Below are positions 26,199-38,271 of a DNA stretch of 64,000 bases, in pieces (within the stretch, counting starts at the first letter, position 1; every line of letters starts with the position of its first letter). The translations under genes were made by a program, and so were the position numbers. A model generated the notes under the pieces. It worked only from the letters and a program-made list of their open reading frames with translations. It did not search any database and had not been told where the DNA came from. Origin of the DNA: Aureobasidium sp. EXF-3400 (taxonomy: Eukaryota > Ascomycota > Dothideomycetes > Dothideales > Saccotheciaceae); contig SWBL01000112.1 of assembly GCA_024195585.1 (NCBI GenBank), positions 1-64,000 on the forward strand, written 5' to 3'.

Positions 26199-29100
26199 AT
26201 GGCATCCACTCTCACACCTGTTGCCATTGTGGGCTATGCCTGCAGACTCCCTGGCGACGTCTCCTCACCTGACGATCTTTGGGAGTTGTGCTCTCGAGGC
26301 CGTACTGGCTGGGGACCAACTCCCTCTACACGTTACGCCAAAGATGCGTACTACCATCCTGCTCCCGGCAAGCATGGATGTATCAATACAGAGGGTGGTT
26401 ACTTTCTCAAAGAAGATCCTGCTCTTTTTGATGCTCCTTTCTTCAATATGACCATTCAAGAGGCTACTGCACTCGACCCTCAGCAGCGACTTCTTCTCGA
26501 ATGTACCTTTGAAGCTTTCGAGGATTCTGGTATGACCAAAGAAGGGATCGCAGGTAAAGACATTGGTGTCTTTGTTGGTGGTTCCTTCGCGGACTATGAG
26601 GTCAACAACACTAGAGATATCGATACTGCACCTACATACCAAGCCACTGGATGTGCGCCAGCAATGCAGTCCAATCGACTGTCATACTACTTTGACCTTC
26701 GAGGTCCAAGTATGACTGTCGATACGGCATGCTCGTCTTCCCTCGTGGCACTTCATAGCGCCATGCAAAGTATTCGCAGTGGTGAATCTTCATCAGCAGT
26801 TGTTGCTGCTGCGCATCTCAACCTGACACCAGACTTCTTTGTAACTATGTCGAACACACAGTAAGTCGTTGGCACCAGAGCTTTGGTCCAGACTAACGAT
26901 TTACAGGTTACTCAACGATGCTGGCAAGACTTTTGCTTTCGACCACCGGGCAATCTCAGGATTTGCACGTGGCGAAGGAGCAGGCTCGCTGATCTTGAAG
27001 CCGCTCGAAGCAGCCATTCGTGATGGCGATGTTATTCGTGCCGTTATTCATAACTCTGGTGTCAACCAAGATGGCAAGACCAACGGTATTACAGTACCGA
27101 ATGGTCGTGCGCAGTCAGACTTGATCAAACAAGTCTATCTCAAGGCAGGACTTGATCCAGCTGAATGTGGTTTCAGTGAGTGCCACGGAACTGGTACAAA
27201 AGTCGGCGACCCCATCGAAGTTGCCGGCATTCACGAAGCGTTGGGTGCTGGTCGTAGTCCCAGGAATCCGCTTTTCGTCGGCTCCGTAAAGAGCAACGTC
27301 GGCCATCTCGAAGGTGCCAGTGGTATAGTTTCGGTCATCAAAGCCGCGATGATGCTGGAGAAGGGTATGATCCTGCCTAATGCGAACTTCGAGACGGCAA
27401 ACCCAAACATTCCGCTCGACCAATACAATATGAAGGTATTTTGGTTGTCCAATAATCAACATGGTACCGTGTCGCTGACGATCACAGGTTCCAACCTCAA
27501 CTAGGCCCTGGCCGCGAGGCAAAAAATACGTCTCGGTTTCTAATTATGGCTTCGGTGGTGCCAATGCTCATGTCGTCTTGGGTGCTGCTCCCAAAGGACT
27601 CAAGACTACGATGACCACCATCCGCTCGCTCGACGAAGCACCTGAAGAGCCTGTTTGCAAGCTGTTTGTGCTTTCCGCCCATGACTCCCAAGCTCTGCAA
27701 AAGAAGATCACTGATCTTGGTGTTTTCCTTGAGCAACGTCCAGAAGTCTTCGAGAAGTTACTTGCAGGCAATGTAGCTTACACCCTTGGCGAAAGGCGCT
27801 CTCACTTGCCTTGCAGACTTGCAATTGCGGCAGCCTCCTCTGACGAGCTAGGTCAGAGTCTTGCAACCACAAAAGTCCCTACTTTCCGAGCTCGCAACGA
27901 ACCCACGCTCGGCTTTGTCTTTACCGGTCAAGGAGCTCAGTGGGCCGCCATGGGAGCCGAGCTTGCTCGTGACTACCCAATATTTGCTGCTGCACTGAAC
28001 ACTGCAGACGACACATTGAAGGTCCTCGGAGCTGACTTCTCTCTGAAAGAAGAGATGCTGAAACCTGCAGATACATCACTTATCAATGCTGCTCATATAA
28101 GTCAGCCTGCTTGTACCGCACTTCAGATCGCTCTCACTATGCTCCTGAGCTCATGGGGTATCCACCCTGCTGCTGTGGTCGGCCACTCGTCCGGGGAAAT
28201 CGGCTGTGCCTTCGCTGCTGGTATCATTGGTCTCGAAGACGCGATGAAGATCGCTTATTACAGAGGCCAGTGTATGCTTAGTCTCAAGAAGAAAGCTGTT
28301 GGCAAGCCACAAGGCACCATGATGGCTGTTGGTACCAGTGCCGAGAACGTTCGCCCTCTGCTCGATGCTGTGACCAAGGGTTATGTCACTGTGGCTTGCA
28401 TCAACAGTCCTGCCTCAGTGACGCTATCTGGAGACGTCGAGGCTGTTGAAGAACTCCAGCCAATCTTGACAGAGAAGAGCATCTTCAACAGACAGCTGAA
28501 GGTCGGAGTTGCTTATCACTCCGCACATCTCGAGCCTGTTGCAGATGAGTACTTGAATCTGATCAAGGACATTCAACCTGCTCGCACAGCCACAGCGACG
28601 TTCTACTCGTCTCTCCTTGGACGTGTCGCTGAAGCTTCTGAGCTTACCCCTCAATACTGGGTTCAGAACTTGACCTCCCCAGTCAGATTCTCTGATGCTC
28701 TCAGTGCAATGGCGAAAGAAACTGGATCCAAAAGTATCGACCATTTGGTCGAGCTTGGACCTCATTCAGCTCTGCAAGGTCCCATTAGAGATACTCTGGC
28801 TACCATAGATGCTGCAAAGGGCAAGATGCAGTATGTCTCTGTGCTTGCTAGAGGTCAAAATGCCAGTGAATGTGCTCTACGCATGGCAGGTGCTCTCTAC
28901 ATGAAGGGATTGCCACTGACGTTTGGCGAGATCAACTTCCCTCGTACTAAGAGCGTCAACCAGAAGCTTATCACCGACCTTCCAAGATATCCATTCAACC
29001 ACGAGACCAGATACTGGCACGAATCTCGACTTGCTCAGAAGCATTGTTTCAAAGAGGGCGGCCGCAACGATCTTCTAGGTTCGCTTGCTGATTGGTCCAA

Positions 29101-32100
29101 CGATCTTGAACCTACTTGGAGAAACATCGTTAAACTGGATGATTTGCCATTCCTTCGCAGTCACAGGATGCAGGATATGCCTGTTTTCCCCATGGCAGGG
29201 TACATGGGCATGGCTCTCGAAGCAGCTGCTAGACGTGCAAATGCTCGTGGCGTCCAATTCGATCGCTTTGAAATACGCGAGTTTGTCGTCAGTAGCGCAT
29301 TGGTCCTCAATGAGGACACTGATGTTGAGATGACTATCACTTTGAAGCCCTACAGTGAAGGCCTCCGCGGTGCAGCATCTGATCTGTGGGATGACTTCAA
29401 GATCTGCTCCTGGGATGCAAAGCGTGGCTGGCTACAGCATTGCCACGGTCTCATTGGTGTTCGAAACTCTCCTGCTGCCAACGCCGTTGATGCACACAAG
29501 GCTCAGAGTGCTTCCAAAGTATTCGAGGCTCTCAAGTCAAGCATCATCAGTGCATCCACCGATACTGTTGACGTTCAAGCTATGTACGAAACTCTCACTG
29601 CCATCGGAGCTGGATATGGGCCTGTGTTCACCGGTCTGGATCCTTGTCATGCAAGTAATACTACTGCTCATGCTGAGCTCATTGTTCCTGACACCAAGTC
29701 TCTGATGCCTAAAGGCTACGAGACTGAGTTGATTGTACATCCCGCTCTCCTTGACCAAATCATTCAGATTGTTTGGCCTATATTCGGTGCGGGTCGTCAG
29801 GGACTCGACACACTCTACATGCCCACATTCGTGAAGAACTTCAGCATCTCTCGCAACTTCTCTTCTATGCTGGGAAACCAACTCAAGGTGTTTGGCTCGG
29901 GTAATCCCAACAAAGAGGCCCCCGAGCCCACGAAGTTCGGTTTCTTCGTTGTGGGTTCTTCCAACGCTAGCGAGCCTCTTGTCCAGTTCGACGGTCTGAC
30001 GATGACTCCTCTTCGTGAATCTAGTGGGAGTTCTGGACCTCAAGCACGTGAGCTCTGTTATAAGATCGACTGGCAAACAGTTTCGGACGAAGACAATGGC
30101 CTGGAAAAGTCCTCGTCTGACGTGTCAGACACTGCGATCAAAGCTGATTCACTTGTCAGCACGCCTTTCACAAGAGATGAAGCTGTTTGCGTTGTCTACA
30201 GTGAAGCATATGAGAAGAATCTGGCAGTCGAAGTGGCTGACAACGTCTGGAAAACATCTGGTGTCCAAGCCGAGCTGCTCACGCTCTCAGAGGTACCTGC
30301 TGATAAGCGAGTCATCTTCTTGTCGACTGGCAAGAACGTTTTGAGCGACATCGATGCAACGGAATTCGGTTTCTTGCGCCAGATGCTGCTCTCTGCTCGT
30401 AAGGTTCTCTGGGTTTATAAAGAAGGCCCTGATGCTGCTGATGTCGACGGAAGCATGGTCGTTGGCTTTACCCGTGCGATTCGCTCCGAAACTTCTGCCA
30501 ACATCGTCACTCTTGGTCTGCAGCAGGCCACCGACAAGAATATAGTTGAGAACATCTTCACTGTTCTCACTAAGACCAGTGCTGACTCGACCTCTGCTTA
30601 CAAGGACGACAAAGAATTCGTTCTCAAGGGCGATGACCTGTTGGTGCCTAGGGTGCTTGATGACGAGGAGTTGAACGTACGACTCCACCAAGAGTCGCAA
30701 GATTCGGTCGTGTACCAGCAGCCTTTTACACAGTCCGATCGTCGCCTCAAGATGGTGATTGCCACTCTTGGTTCTTTGGACTCGTTCTACTTTGTTGACG
30801 ATGAGCCCAAGCCACTGGGTGACAACGAGGTTGAGATTGAAGTCAAGGCCACTGGCATGAACTTCAAGGATGTTGTAGTTTCCATGGGCCAGCTCAACCA
30901 GCCATATATCGGTGTTGAGTGCGCTGGTGTCATTGCTGCAATTGGCAAGAACGTGACTGATGTCAAGGTCGGACAATCTGTCATGGCTATGACGGAAGGT
31001 GCATACAGCACTTACGCTCGCTGTTTGTCAACCAGCGTTGCCCCGCTTCCCGAGAAGATGGATTTCATCGCTGCTTCGACCATTCCTGTCGTCTTCTGTA
31101 CCGCCTACTATGGTTTGTTTGATCTTGGTCGCCTTACCGAAGGTGAGAGTGTGCTCATCCATGCCGCTGCTGGTGGTGTGGGACAGGCAGCAATCATGTT
31201 GGCACAGACTTGTGGTGCCGAAATCTTTGCCACTGTTGGAAGCCTCGATAAGAAGCAGCATATTATGAAGGAGTATGGGATCCCTGAAGATCACATCTTC
31301 TACAGTCGTGACACTACCTTCGGACCGGCCATCCGTCAAGTCACTGGCGGGAAGGGTGTCGATATTGTTCTCAACTCTCTCGGAGGTGACTTCCTGCGTG
31401 AGAGTTGGGACTGCTTAGCTCCGTTCGGACGCTTCATTGAGATCGGAAAGGCAGACATCACGAAGAACAGCAGACTTGAGATGGCTCAATTTGAGTACAA
31501 CGTGTCTTTCGCCTCTGTCGATTTGACCAAAGTAGCTGCATACCGACCAAAACTCATGAAGAGACTCTTGAACGATGTGGAGAGGCTCATGAGCAACGGA
31601 AGTATCAGACCGGTCGGTCCAATCACCAGCTATGGTATCAATGATGTCGAAGCTGCCTTCCGCAGTCTTCAAAGCGGTAAGAGCATGGGCAAATTGGTCA
31701 TCGCTCCTCAGCCTGATGACCTCGTCCAAGCGATTGCGCCCAAGAAGACTGCAAACTTGTTCAGAGGAGATGCCTCATATTTGATTGTTGGAGGTACTGG
31801 TGGTCTTGGTTGCAGCATTGCCAGATGGATGGCATCTCGCGGTGCAAAGCATATTTGCTTGTCATCTAGACGAGCCAACATCACGCCAAGACTGGAGGCA
31901 CTTATCAACGATCTTACTAAATTGGGAACGAAAGTATCTGTTCGTGCCTGCGATGTCGCCAACGCCGATTCAGTCGAGACTCTCATCGAAGGCCTCAAAG
32001 AAGAGGCCCCAATTCGCGGTGTCATTCAAGGTGCCATGGTGCTCAAAGATATCCTCTACGAACAAATGACTCTGGATGACTTTAGTGCAGTCGTTAACCC

Positions 32101-32863
32101 CAAGGTTGCCGGTACTCTCAACCTGCACAATAGTCTTGGCAGATCCGAGCTCGACTTCTTCATCGCTCTTTCCTCAGTCGCTGGTGTTGTTGGTAACCGT
32201 GGTCAAGCGGCCTACGCAGCTGCCAACGTCTTCCTGGATACCTTCATGGCCCACCGCAATGCCCAAGGACTTCCTGGTACATCTCTCGATCTCACCGCTG
32301 TCTCGGACGTTGGCTATCTGGCCGATAACAGTGAAAGAGCAGCTGACGTTCTCCGCAATCTGGGAGGTGAGACCATCGAAGAAAGTGAAATCCTCGGTCT
32401 CCTCACCGCTGCCGTCACAGGCAAGATCACCGCAAGCAACAACCATGTCATTACTGGTTTGAAGATCAACCCTGGCTCGGAGCCCTTCTGGTGTCACGAT
32501 GCGAAGTTTAGCCACCTGCTTGCTGCAGCTGCCTCGCAGAGCTCTTCAGAGGGTGGAAATGCTAACGTACCTTTGCCTCAGGCTTTGAAGAGTACTGCTG
32601 ATGGCGAGAAGGCATTGGAAATCCTGTATAGTGCTCTTGTCACCAAGCTAGCCGCGGTCCTGATGTTGTCTGTTGAGGAAATGGAGCCATCTGCCGCAGT
32701 CGCTTCGTACAGTTTGGACTCTCTCGCTGCTATCGAGGTCCGCAACTGGATTGCAAGAGAGGCTGATGCGAACGTCCAAGTTTTGGAGTTGCTCACCAGT
32801 CCCAGTCTGATGGAGCTGGCCAGGTTGATTCTGAAGAAGAGCAAATTGGTTTCGTTTGAGTAA
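26199..32863 (+). CDS. Highly reducing type I polyketide synthase (KS-AT-DH-ER-KR-ACP)
   Basis: Exons 26199-26860, 26907-27435 and 27488-32863 give 2188 aa. The ketosynthase has the Cys motif VDTACSSS (Cys178) and the His motifs ECHGTGT and SNVGHLEG. The acyltransferase has GHSSGE (Ser631). The dehydratase has His956 in HRMQDMPVFP, where the usual HxxxGxxxxP Gly is Asp. The enoylreductase (about 1490-1805) has HAAAGGVGQAA. The ketoreductase (about 1825-2055) has VGGTGGLG and the SSVAGVVGNRGQAAYAAAN catalytic region. The ACP has SLDSLAAIE (Ser2142). The DH-ER linker is too short for a C-methyltransferase, and no thioesterase or reductase release domain follows. The expected product is an unmethylated, highly reduced acyl chain released by a separate enzyme. 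The FSH hydrolase, dehydrogenase, Dabb protein and regulator nearby fit a cluster. Confidence 0.96.
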
Positions 32864-32999
32864 TTTTACGTGGCATGATAGTTATTTCCTTTGGTTTGTT
32901 CGGGTTCGGGTTCGGCACATTCCTCTCAAACATATATCATTGTCATTGTAATAATGAGTTATATCGCTTCACTTTCTTAGACTTGCGTGAACATCCCCT

Positions 33000-34124
33000 C
33001 TAATGTGACACAACTATGTCTGGTGCACCGACTCGCCTTGCCTCAGCATTCAATGCTTCTATCTCGGCTGCCACATATGGTATGCCTGACTTCCTCCTTT
33101 CTGCTTCAGTCAACTGTTCGATTTCACCCGGGAAGTAAATCCGATCGACTCCTGCCATCTTCTCGCAGTTCACGACCTGATTCATGTCAGCGACATCAAC
33201 GTTTGCCTTACTAGATGGCAAACTTACCCTACCATAAAGATACTCCATTCTCTGTTTGAAGTCATTCGAGCTGAGGAAGAGGTCAGGCTTTAGGGCAATG
33301 AGGAAGTGACCCACGTCAGCTGGCTTGGAAGGATCATATGGATTGGTGACATGTCCAGCGAACGCGGATCCTGACAAGACACCCGAGAACACGTCCATCA
33401 TGATTGATAATGCCGAGCCCTTAGGGCCACCCATAGGTAGCATGACACCCTCGAGCGCAGCACTCGGATCATCAGTCCTGTTTCCGTCCCTGTCCAACGC
33501 CCAGTCGACTGGTATCTTCTCGCCTCTCCGTTTGGCTTTGTAGATCTTGCCTCTCGCTGCGACCGATGGCGCCATATCCAAGATAAAGTCATGCTCAGAG
33601 CCAGGAGCACCACAGGCAATCGGCGACACTCCCATGAGCTTCTCTTTGCCGCCCCAGACAGGCAGCGCAGGTGACGAGTTGGTGAAAACCAAACTCATCA
33701 TCCCGGCATCGAGAGCTTGTTGCACCAACCAAGCACTCATACCGAAATGATTGCTGTGTTTCACACTAACCATGCCGATTCCATAAATCTTGGCCATATC
33801 AACAGCTCTCTCCATACCCAACCTGGCAGCTACGAAGCCAAATGCGTTCTTGCCGTCGACTTGAGCGACTACAGGAGTTTGGTTGACGATGGTGGGTTGA
33901 GCAGTGGGATCGAGGACTCCTTGGCGGATACGCGCGAGGTAGGATGGGATGCGATTGACGCCATGGGTGTCCACGCCACGGAGGTCGGCAGCAACGAGAC
34001 AATGAGCTATAGTCGTTGCATCTTGCTCAGACACACCGTTTGCCTGCAGGACAGCTTTGACGTAGGCATTCGCATTCTCGTGAGAAACCAAAGTTTTGGT
34101 GGTAGTTGTTTGTGATTCGGTCAT
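33000..34124 (-). CDS. Malate/L-lactate dehydrogenase, Ldh2-type NAD(P)-dependent oxidoreductase
   Basis: Exons 34124-33228 and 33176-33000 (51-nt intron that is itself open in frame) give 357 aa. The Ldh2/YbiC fold is shown by GVDTHGVNRIP, SNHFGMSAW, and the late GVDRIYFPGE. Members reduce 2-oxo acids or imines with NAD(P)H, for example ureidoglycolate, malate or piperideine-carboxylate enzymes. It converges on the PKS gene with only 136 bp between stop codons, and lies between the PKS and its likely regulator. A role as a tailoring reductase is an inference from position; a primary-metabolic role is equally possible. Confidence 0.9.
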   Translation of the reverse strand: MTESQTTTTKTLVSHENANAYVKAVLQANGVSEQDATTIAHCLVAADLRGVDTHGVNRIPSYLARIRQGVLDPTAQPTIVNQTPVVAQVDGKNAFGFVAARLGMERAVDMAKIYGIGMVSVKHSNHFGMSAWLVQQALDAGMMSLVFTNSSPALPVWGGKEKLMGVSPIACGAPGSEHDFILDMAPSVAARGKIYKAKRRGEKIPVDWALDRDGNRTDDPSAALEGVMLPMGGPKGSALSIMMDVFSGVLSGSAFAGHVTNPYDPSKPADVGHFLIALKPDLFLSSNDFKQRMEYLYGRVSLPSSKANVDVADMNQVVNCEKMAGVDRIYFPGEIEQLTEAERRKSGIPYVAAEIEALNAEARRVGAPDIVVSH

Positions 34125-34401
34125 TTTGATTGATGCTTCTGAAAGTGGCTGATGCTAGAGAAGAGCCCAACAATTTCTTTGGGTTGATGGTCTGTGACCT
34201 GGGAGATTTGTGACAGAGATTCAAGACTAAAACCCTAGAGATGTGGTCGAGATGTTGTTTTTAAGGAAGTCGCGATCCTTGCACGGTCGCGATTCCCCAT
34301 TGTTCGATCAGTGCGGATTTTCCGTCTGGCGGAAGGCACCAGGCTCAACGTCTTGGCGGTTAGCATTTCGGGATCTGATCACACAATTTATTCCGTTTGT
34401 T

Positions 34402-36789
34402 CTAAAACGACATGGGGGCCAATCCGTCAAACAAATCCTGCAGGAATGTATCGGTGTTCATGTCTCCTGTCCAAAAACCTGTGTTTGGGTCTGACATTTG
34501 GTCAAAAGCTGATGGCAGGAAGTCAAGCCCGGGGGTCCAGTTTCGACTGTACTGTTGCATTAACACATCAAGCTCATCGGCGTGTGGTTGTCCTGTTGTA
34601 ACACCATTTTCTGACTGATTGTTCAGAGAATCTTCGTTGTAGTTCCTGGAATCTGGATTGAGAGGGTCACCATGGGCTGGTGCCGTACTTGGATTCGAAT
34701 GTCCAGAAGTGCCACGGCTCTTGCGGTCCATCATCCAGCTGATAGTCCTGTGCGACAACTCATCCAGAATATCGCGACTTCGCTTCGCCCCAGGCCAATG
34801 CTCGCCTGTAGCACTAAGAATATTGGAAGCTGCGCGCAGATCAGAGACGAGCTCCTCGATCATAGCGTCTTGTGCAACTGATGGACAAGTCCAGATACAG
34901 AAAAATGCTGTGACTGAACTCATCATAACTGAATGATAGGACGCCCAACTGAAGACCAGCGAGTTTTCGATGTATAACTCATGGTAGAGTCTGATGGCTG
35001 TTATAGCACTTTTGTAACATGCCACCAAATCTTCTGAGCTTGGCTGAGGTATACCAGGACTGGGTCGTAGAAGAAGGGTCTTCAACACGTGATAGCGGAT
35101 ATCACAGAGCTTTGTCACGTAGTCTTTGGGACCTGCCGTTTGTGGTATGGCAGCAGCCCATTGGTCCAGGCGATTGGACATATCTCTTTGCCAGGTCTTT
35201 ATGCAGCGCACAGCTGGGTAAGCATAGGCTGGTGTTTCTCGTGAAATGCTATGAAGAATGTACTTCATCTCAGAGTTGAGTCTGGCAAGCTTGAATAGGT
35301 GTATAGCATAACTCATGTGAGTAGGTGGTTCTTCGGCTGTCCTAGATCTAACAGTCGTTTGCGCCAGAGCCGTGTCTTCGATATCTGCAGGAAGCTGGAA
35401 AACAGTAAGCTGATAAATCTACTGCAACTACTCCATGTTGTAAGATTTTTACCCTCAGATCACACGCTTCATCCCTCAGGCCAATCGGTCGACCCATCAT
35501 TGTACAAAGAGATCTGTCCAAGCTGTATACGACCCAAAATAGCCTCGTCCGCATTTCCTGATCGCATCGCGAGATGGACAATGCAGATGTCACATCTCTC
35601 TGCAGGCCGAGGTCTACAACCATTGCGATACATTGGTAGTTGAGATACCAAACGTTCAATTTCGTTGCAGGGCTGTGCATGCCCCAGACATGTAGTAGTA
35701 AGAGGCACTGCAGCCCTCTGGTCGAACTCTCAAGTGGAGCCTTCTCGAAGCATGACATAGCCATCGCAGCCCAACCTTCGCTGGGCAGCACAACTCTGTC
35801 TCGGCGTGAGAGCATGATTGATGAGATCGCAAGCACCATATAGACTTGAAAAGCGACAACTGGGTCTGGCTCACTGGATGTGAACATTTCTTCTATCAAC
35901 CGCATATGTGTTGGCTCATGTAAGAACGGCAGATGTTGATGAACAGTTCTGAAGTATGTCTGAGTCAGCTCCTGTGTTAGGTCTTTGCTTGATGGAAGCG
36001 GTGTTTGAATATCGCGGAGGAGCTTCTCAGTAAGAGCACTATCTCGCTGTAAGGCGGCGTTGCCTCGATTGAGGCGAGTTGGGTTTGCGGTCTTGGTCAA
36101 TGCACTAGCTGTGCATACAAGCTGAGTGAAGAAGTGGCCACTGGATGGTCCAATATAGCGCGGGTTCTCTCCGTTAGGGAGCGATACGAGGCCAATTTGG
36201 TGAGCCATATTTGAGTCTGCGTGTTGCGGATTGCTGATTGGAGCTTGAGTGTCATTTACTGTTGTATCCATATTGTTCATCGATGTATCACAAGCGATAT
36301 TTGAAACATCTGCCTCCGTTGTGGGCTCGTGGTAATCATCTGGTGCAAAAGCTGGTGCGGCATCGGGCATCGAGCCCGAGACATAATCTGCATCCCTAGT
36401 GCTTCCTATGTTCGTATCCTGGGTTAGATCCACATCAGGACATCTTTCTTTGACGATATCCTCGAGCCAACGGACTCGGTGTTCAAGATGCTGTGTATAT
36501 CGCCTATACCACCGCTCAGCTATGTGAGCATATGCAGAGAACTTGACCTACGCTCGTGCTTGACTATCAACAACGCTCCCACCTTGATACTCGCATTCTT
36601 TGTTTGATTTACTGCATGAAGTACAAGTTGGCAATATTCCGTCGCACTTGAAACTGGTCAGCACAATGACGGAGCAGACGCAAGCGGTATTGTCTTTACA
36701 CGTATTTTACGCTGTTGGCAGCGCAGACAAGCTGTACGGATGCGCTGCGACCTTCGTGATTGCCGTCTTGCAGCTCTGTCATCAGTCAT
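34402..36789 (-). CDS. Zn2Cys6 fungal transcription factor, candidate cluster regulator
   Basis: Exons 36789-36700, 36646-36552, 36503-35453 and 35394-34402 give 742 aa. The binuclear zinc cluster is complete: Cys21, 24, 31, 38, 41 and 48 (CX2CX6CX6CX2CX6C). It is followed by a linker and a coiled-coil dimerisation segment (HLEHRVRWLEDIVKERC). The middle homology region typical of Fungal_trans proteins follows (YFRTVHQHLPFLHEP, then RTRLFWVVYSLDRSL and GRPIGL). The acidic, Asn/Asp-rich C-terminus could be an activation region. Introns are 53, 48 and 58 nt. The first intron splits the zinc cluster just before the CDG motif. The gene is in the PKS neighbourhood and faces away from the PKS. Confidence 0.93.
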
Positions 36790-37047
36790 GGTGTTTTTGC
36801 GTTTGACACGCCAGGGAAAGAGCTGCGGATTTTCCGAGGGCACTGTGCCTGCCTGTTTTTGACGCTTGGACCACGGACGGAGACAAGAAGCCGTTCATCG
36901 GCCATCTCCAGTCATCGACCGTCTCCAACCTGTACTCACACAATCATGACATGTTTTTGCATTTTTTCCTCGAGTATGCAGTGGAAAACGCTGGTCTTTT
37001 GACCTTGTATATACTACTATCTGACCCGGACAGAACTGCCAATAGCT

Positions 37048-37513
37048 TCAAGCCATCTTCGCCGCGGCAAGAGGCAAAAATCCCAAGAGATGTTCATCCG
37101 CCTCATCAACCTCGAAGTCGTATCTCATCAGATCTTCTTTGTAAGGGAACATATATGTGCTTGTGACTCTGTTTGATGAACGTCAGCCGGTTCTTTAAGA
37201 GTCGTTGCCACAACTTACCGATGATGTTCATCAGATTTCTGATACTCCTCAAGCGCGGCTCTGTCCTCGTGGAAGCTGAGAAGAGCAAATTCGAAACCTT
37301 TGCTTCGTTCAATGGGGTCTGTTATCGATGCTCCACCGACCACGAGACGCTGCTCTTTGACGCATGGTAACGATTTGAGCTTCTTGAGTTCTGTCACGAA
37401 TTTCTGCTTGTGCTCATCTGTCACTTCGGCACGGAATTTGAAGAATACTGTTGACAGGTTAGGGCTTCATTGGCAGGAAGGGCATTACACATACCAATAT
37501 GTACGACGGTCAT
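37048..37513 (-). CDS. Dabb-domain (dimeric alpha/beta barrel) small protein
   Basis: Exons 37513-37495 (19 nt), 37447-37219 and 37168-37048 give 122 aa, with introns of 47 and 50 nt. The start MTVVHIVFFKFRAEVT is the first strand and helix of stress-responsive A/B barrel (Dabb) proteins. It is followed by GFEFALLSFHEDRAALEEYQKS and a late PYKEDLMRYDFEVD. Dabb proteins are small ferredoxin-like dimers; some, such as plant olivetolic acid cyclase, cyclise polyketides, while others have stress roles or none known. Its position next to the cluster regulator makes a cyclase or chaperone role worth testing, but that is inference. The tiny first exon is why no continuous ORF shows it. Confidence 0.78.
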
Positions 37514-38271
37514 GTTTCCTAACTTTCCTCCCTTGGTGCAAGATGATCAAATTACTCTCAACTGAGGCTGTGCCCAACATATAAACAAGACCAACGCGCG
37601 GATATACCGATGCGGATTATCCGCCAAATTCTATCCTAGCTCTTTCATATGTTTTCGTAAACTGTGTACATAACTTTGAGGCTGTTGAAGTATCGCCTAT
37701 AGCAATGACGGACATCGCTTTGATTCTCCATGACTACGTTGGTTCTCGGAGTTTTGAGCACTCAGGGCGACCAGAGTCAAGTGCTACTCGGTGCTCTGAA
37801 GATAACCAGACTGCTCATAGCATACGATACGTAGATTCTGTACAGAGGTAAGGCAGCCATGACTGTCACATTGTCCAGAAGAAACGACACCGGGACTAGT
37901 GGGTGAATGTAAGTTGTTGGACACCATGGAACCATAATAGAGAAATGGTCCGAATATCAAGATGTGGATTCATTAGGGTTCATGTGGCAAAGCTTGGTTT
38001 GGCATGCACGAATACGGCCGTCGAAGAGGTCGTCAAACCACACTCGTGTCGAATATCTTCCAAGGTGTGTCTTACAATTTCTCCGATGTTCAGACAAGGG
38101 AAGGATTAAGATTGAGAAAATCAATGAATGCTTATCAGTAATGACAGTTCTGGCAGTTGTGGCTATTCACTCTCCATCTATCGCTGCTAGAGAATACCAG
38201 AAGGCACACCTAGCCTGCTGTGTTTTGTGAATCTCTTCCATCTTGGTGTTGTTGATCTCAAGCAACAGTCT
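37514..38271. other. Intergenic, nothing recognised
   Basis: About 760 bp between the Dabb gene and the carboxylesterase remnant. No motif-bearing frame on either strand and no family TIR were seen. Confidence 0.45.

Noticed and set aside
30287..30976. 229-codon minus-strand frame inside the PKS
   Set aside because: It is antisense to the PKS linker/ER region; long antisense frames are common in GC-balanced coding DNA.
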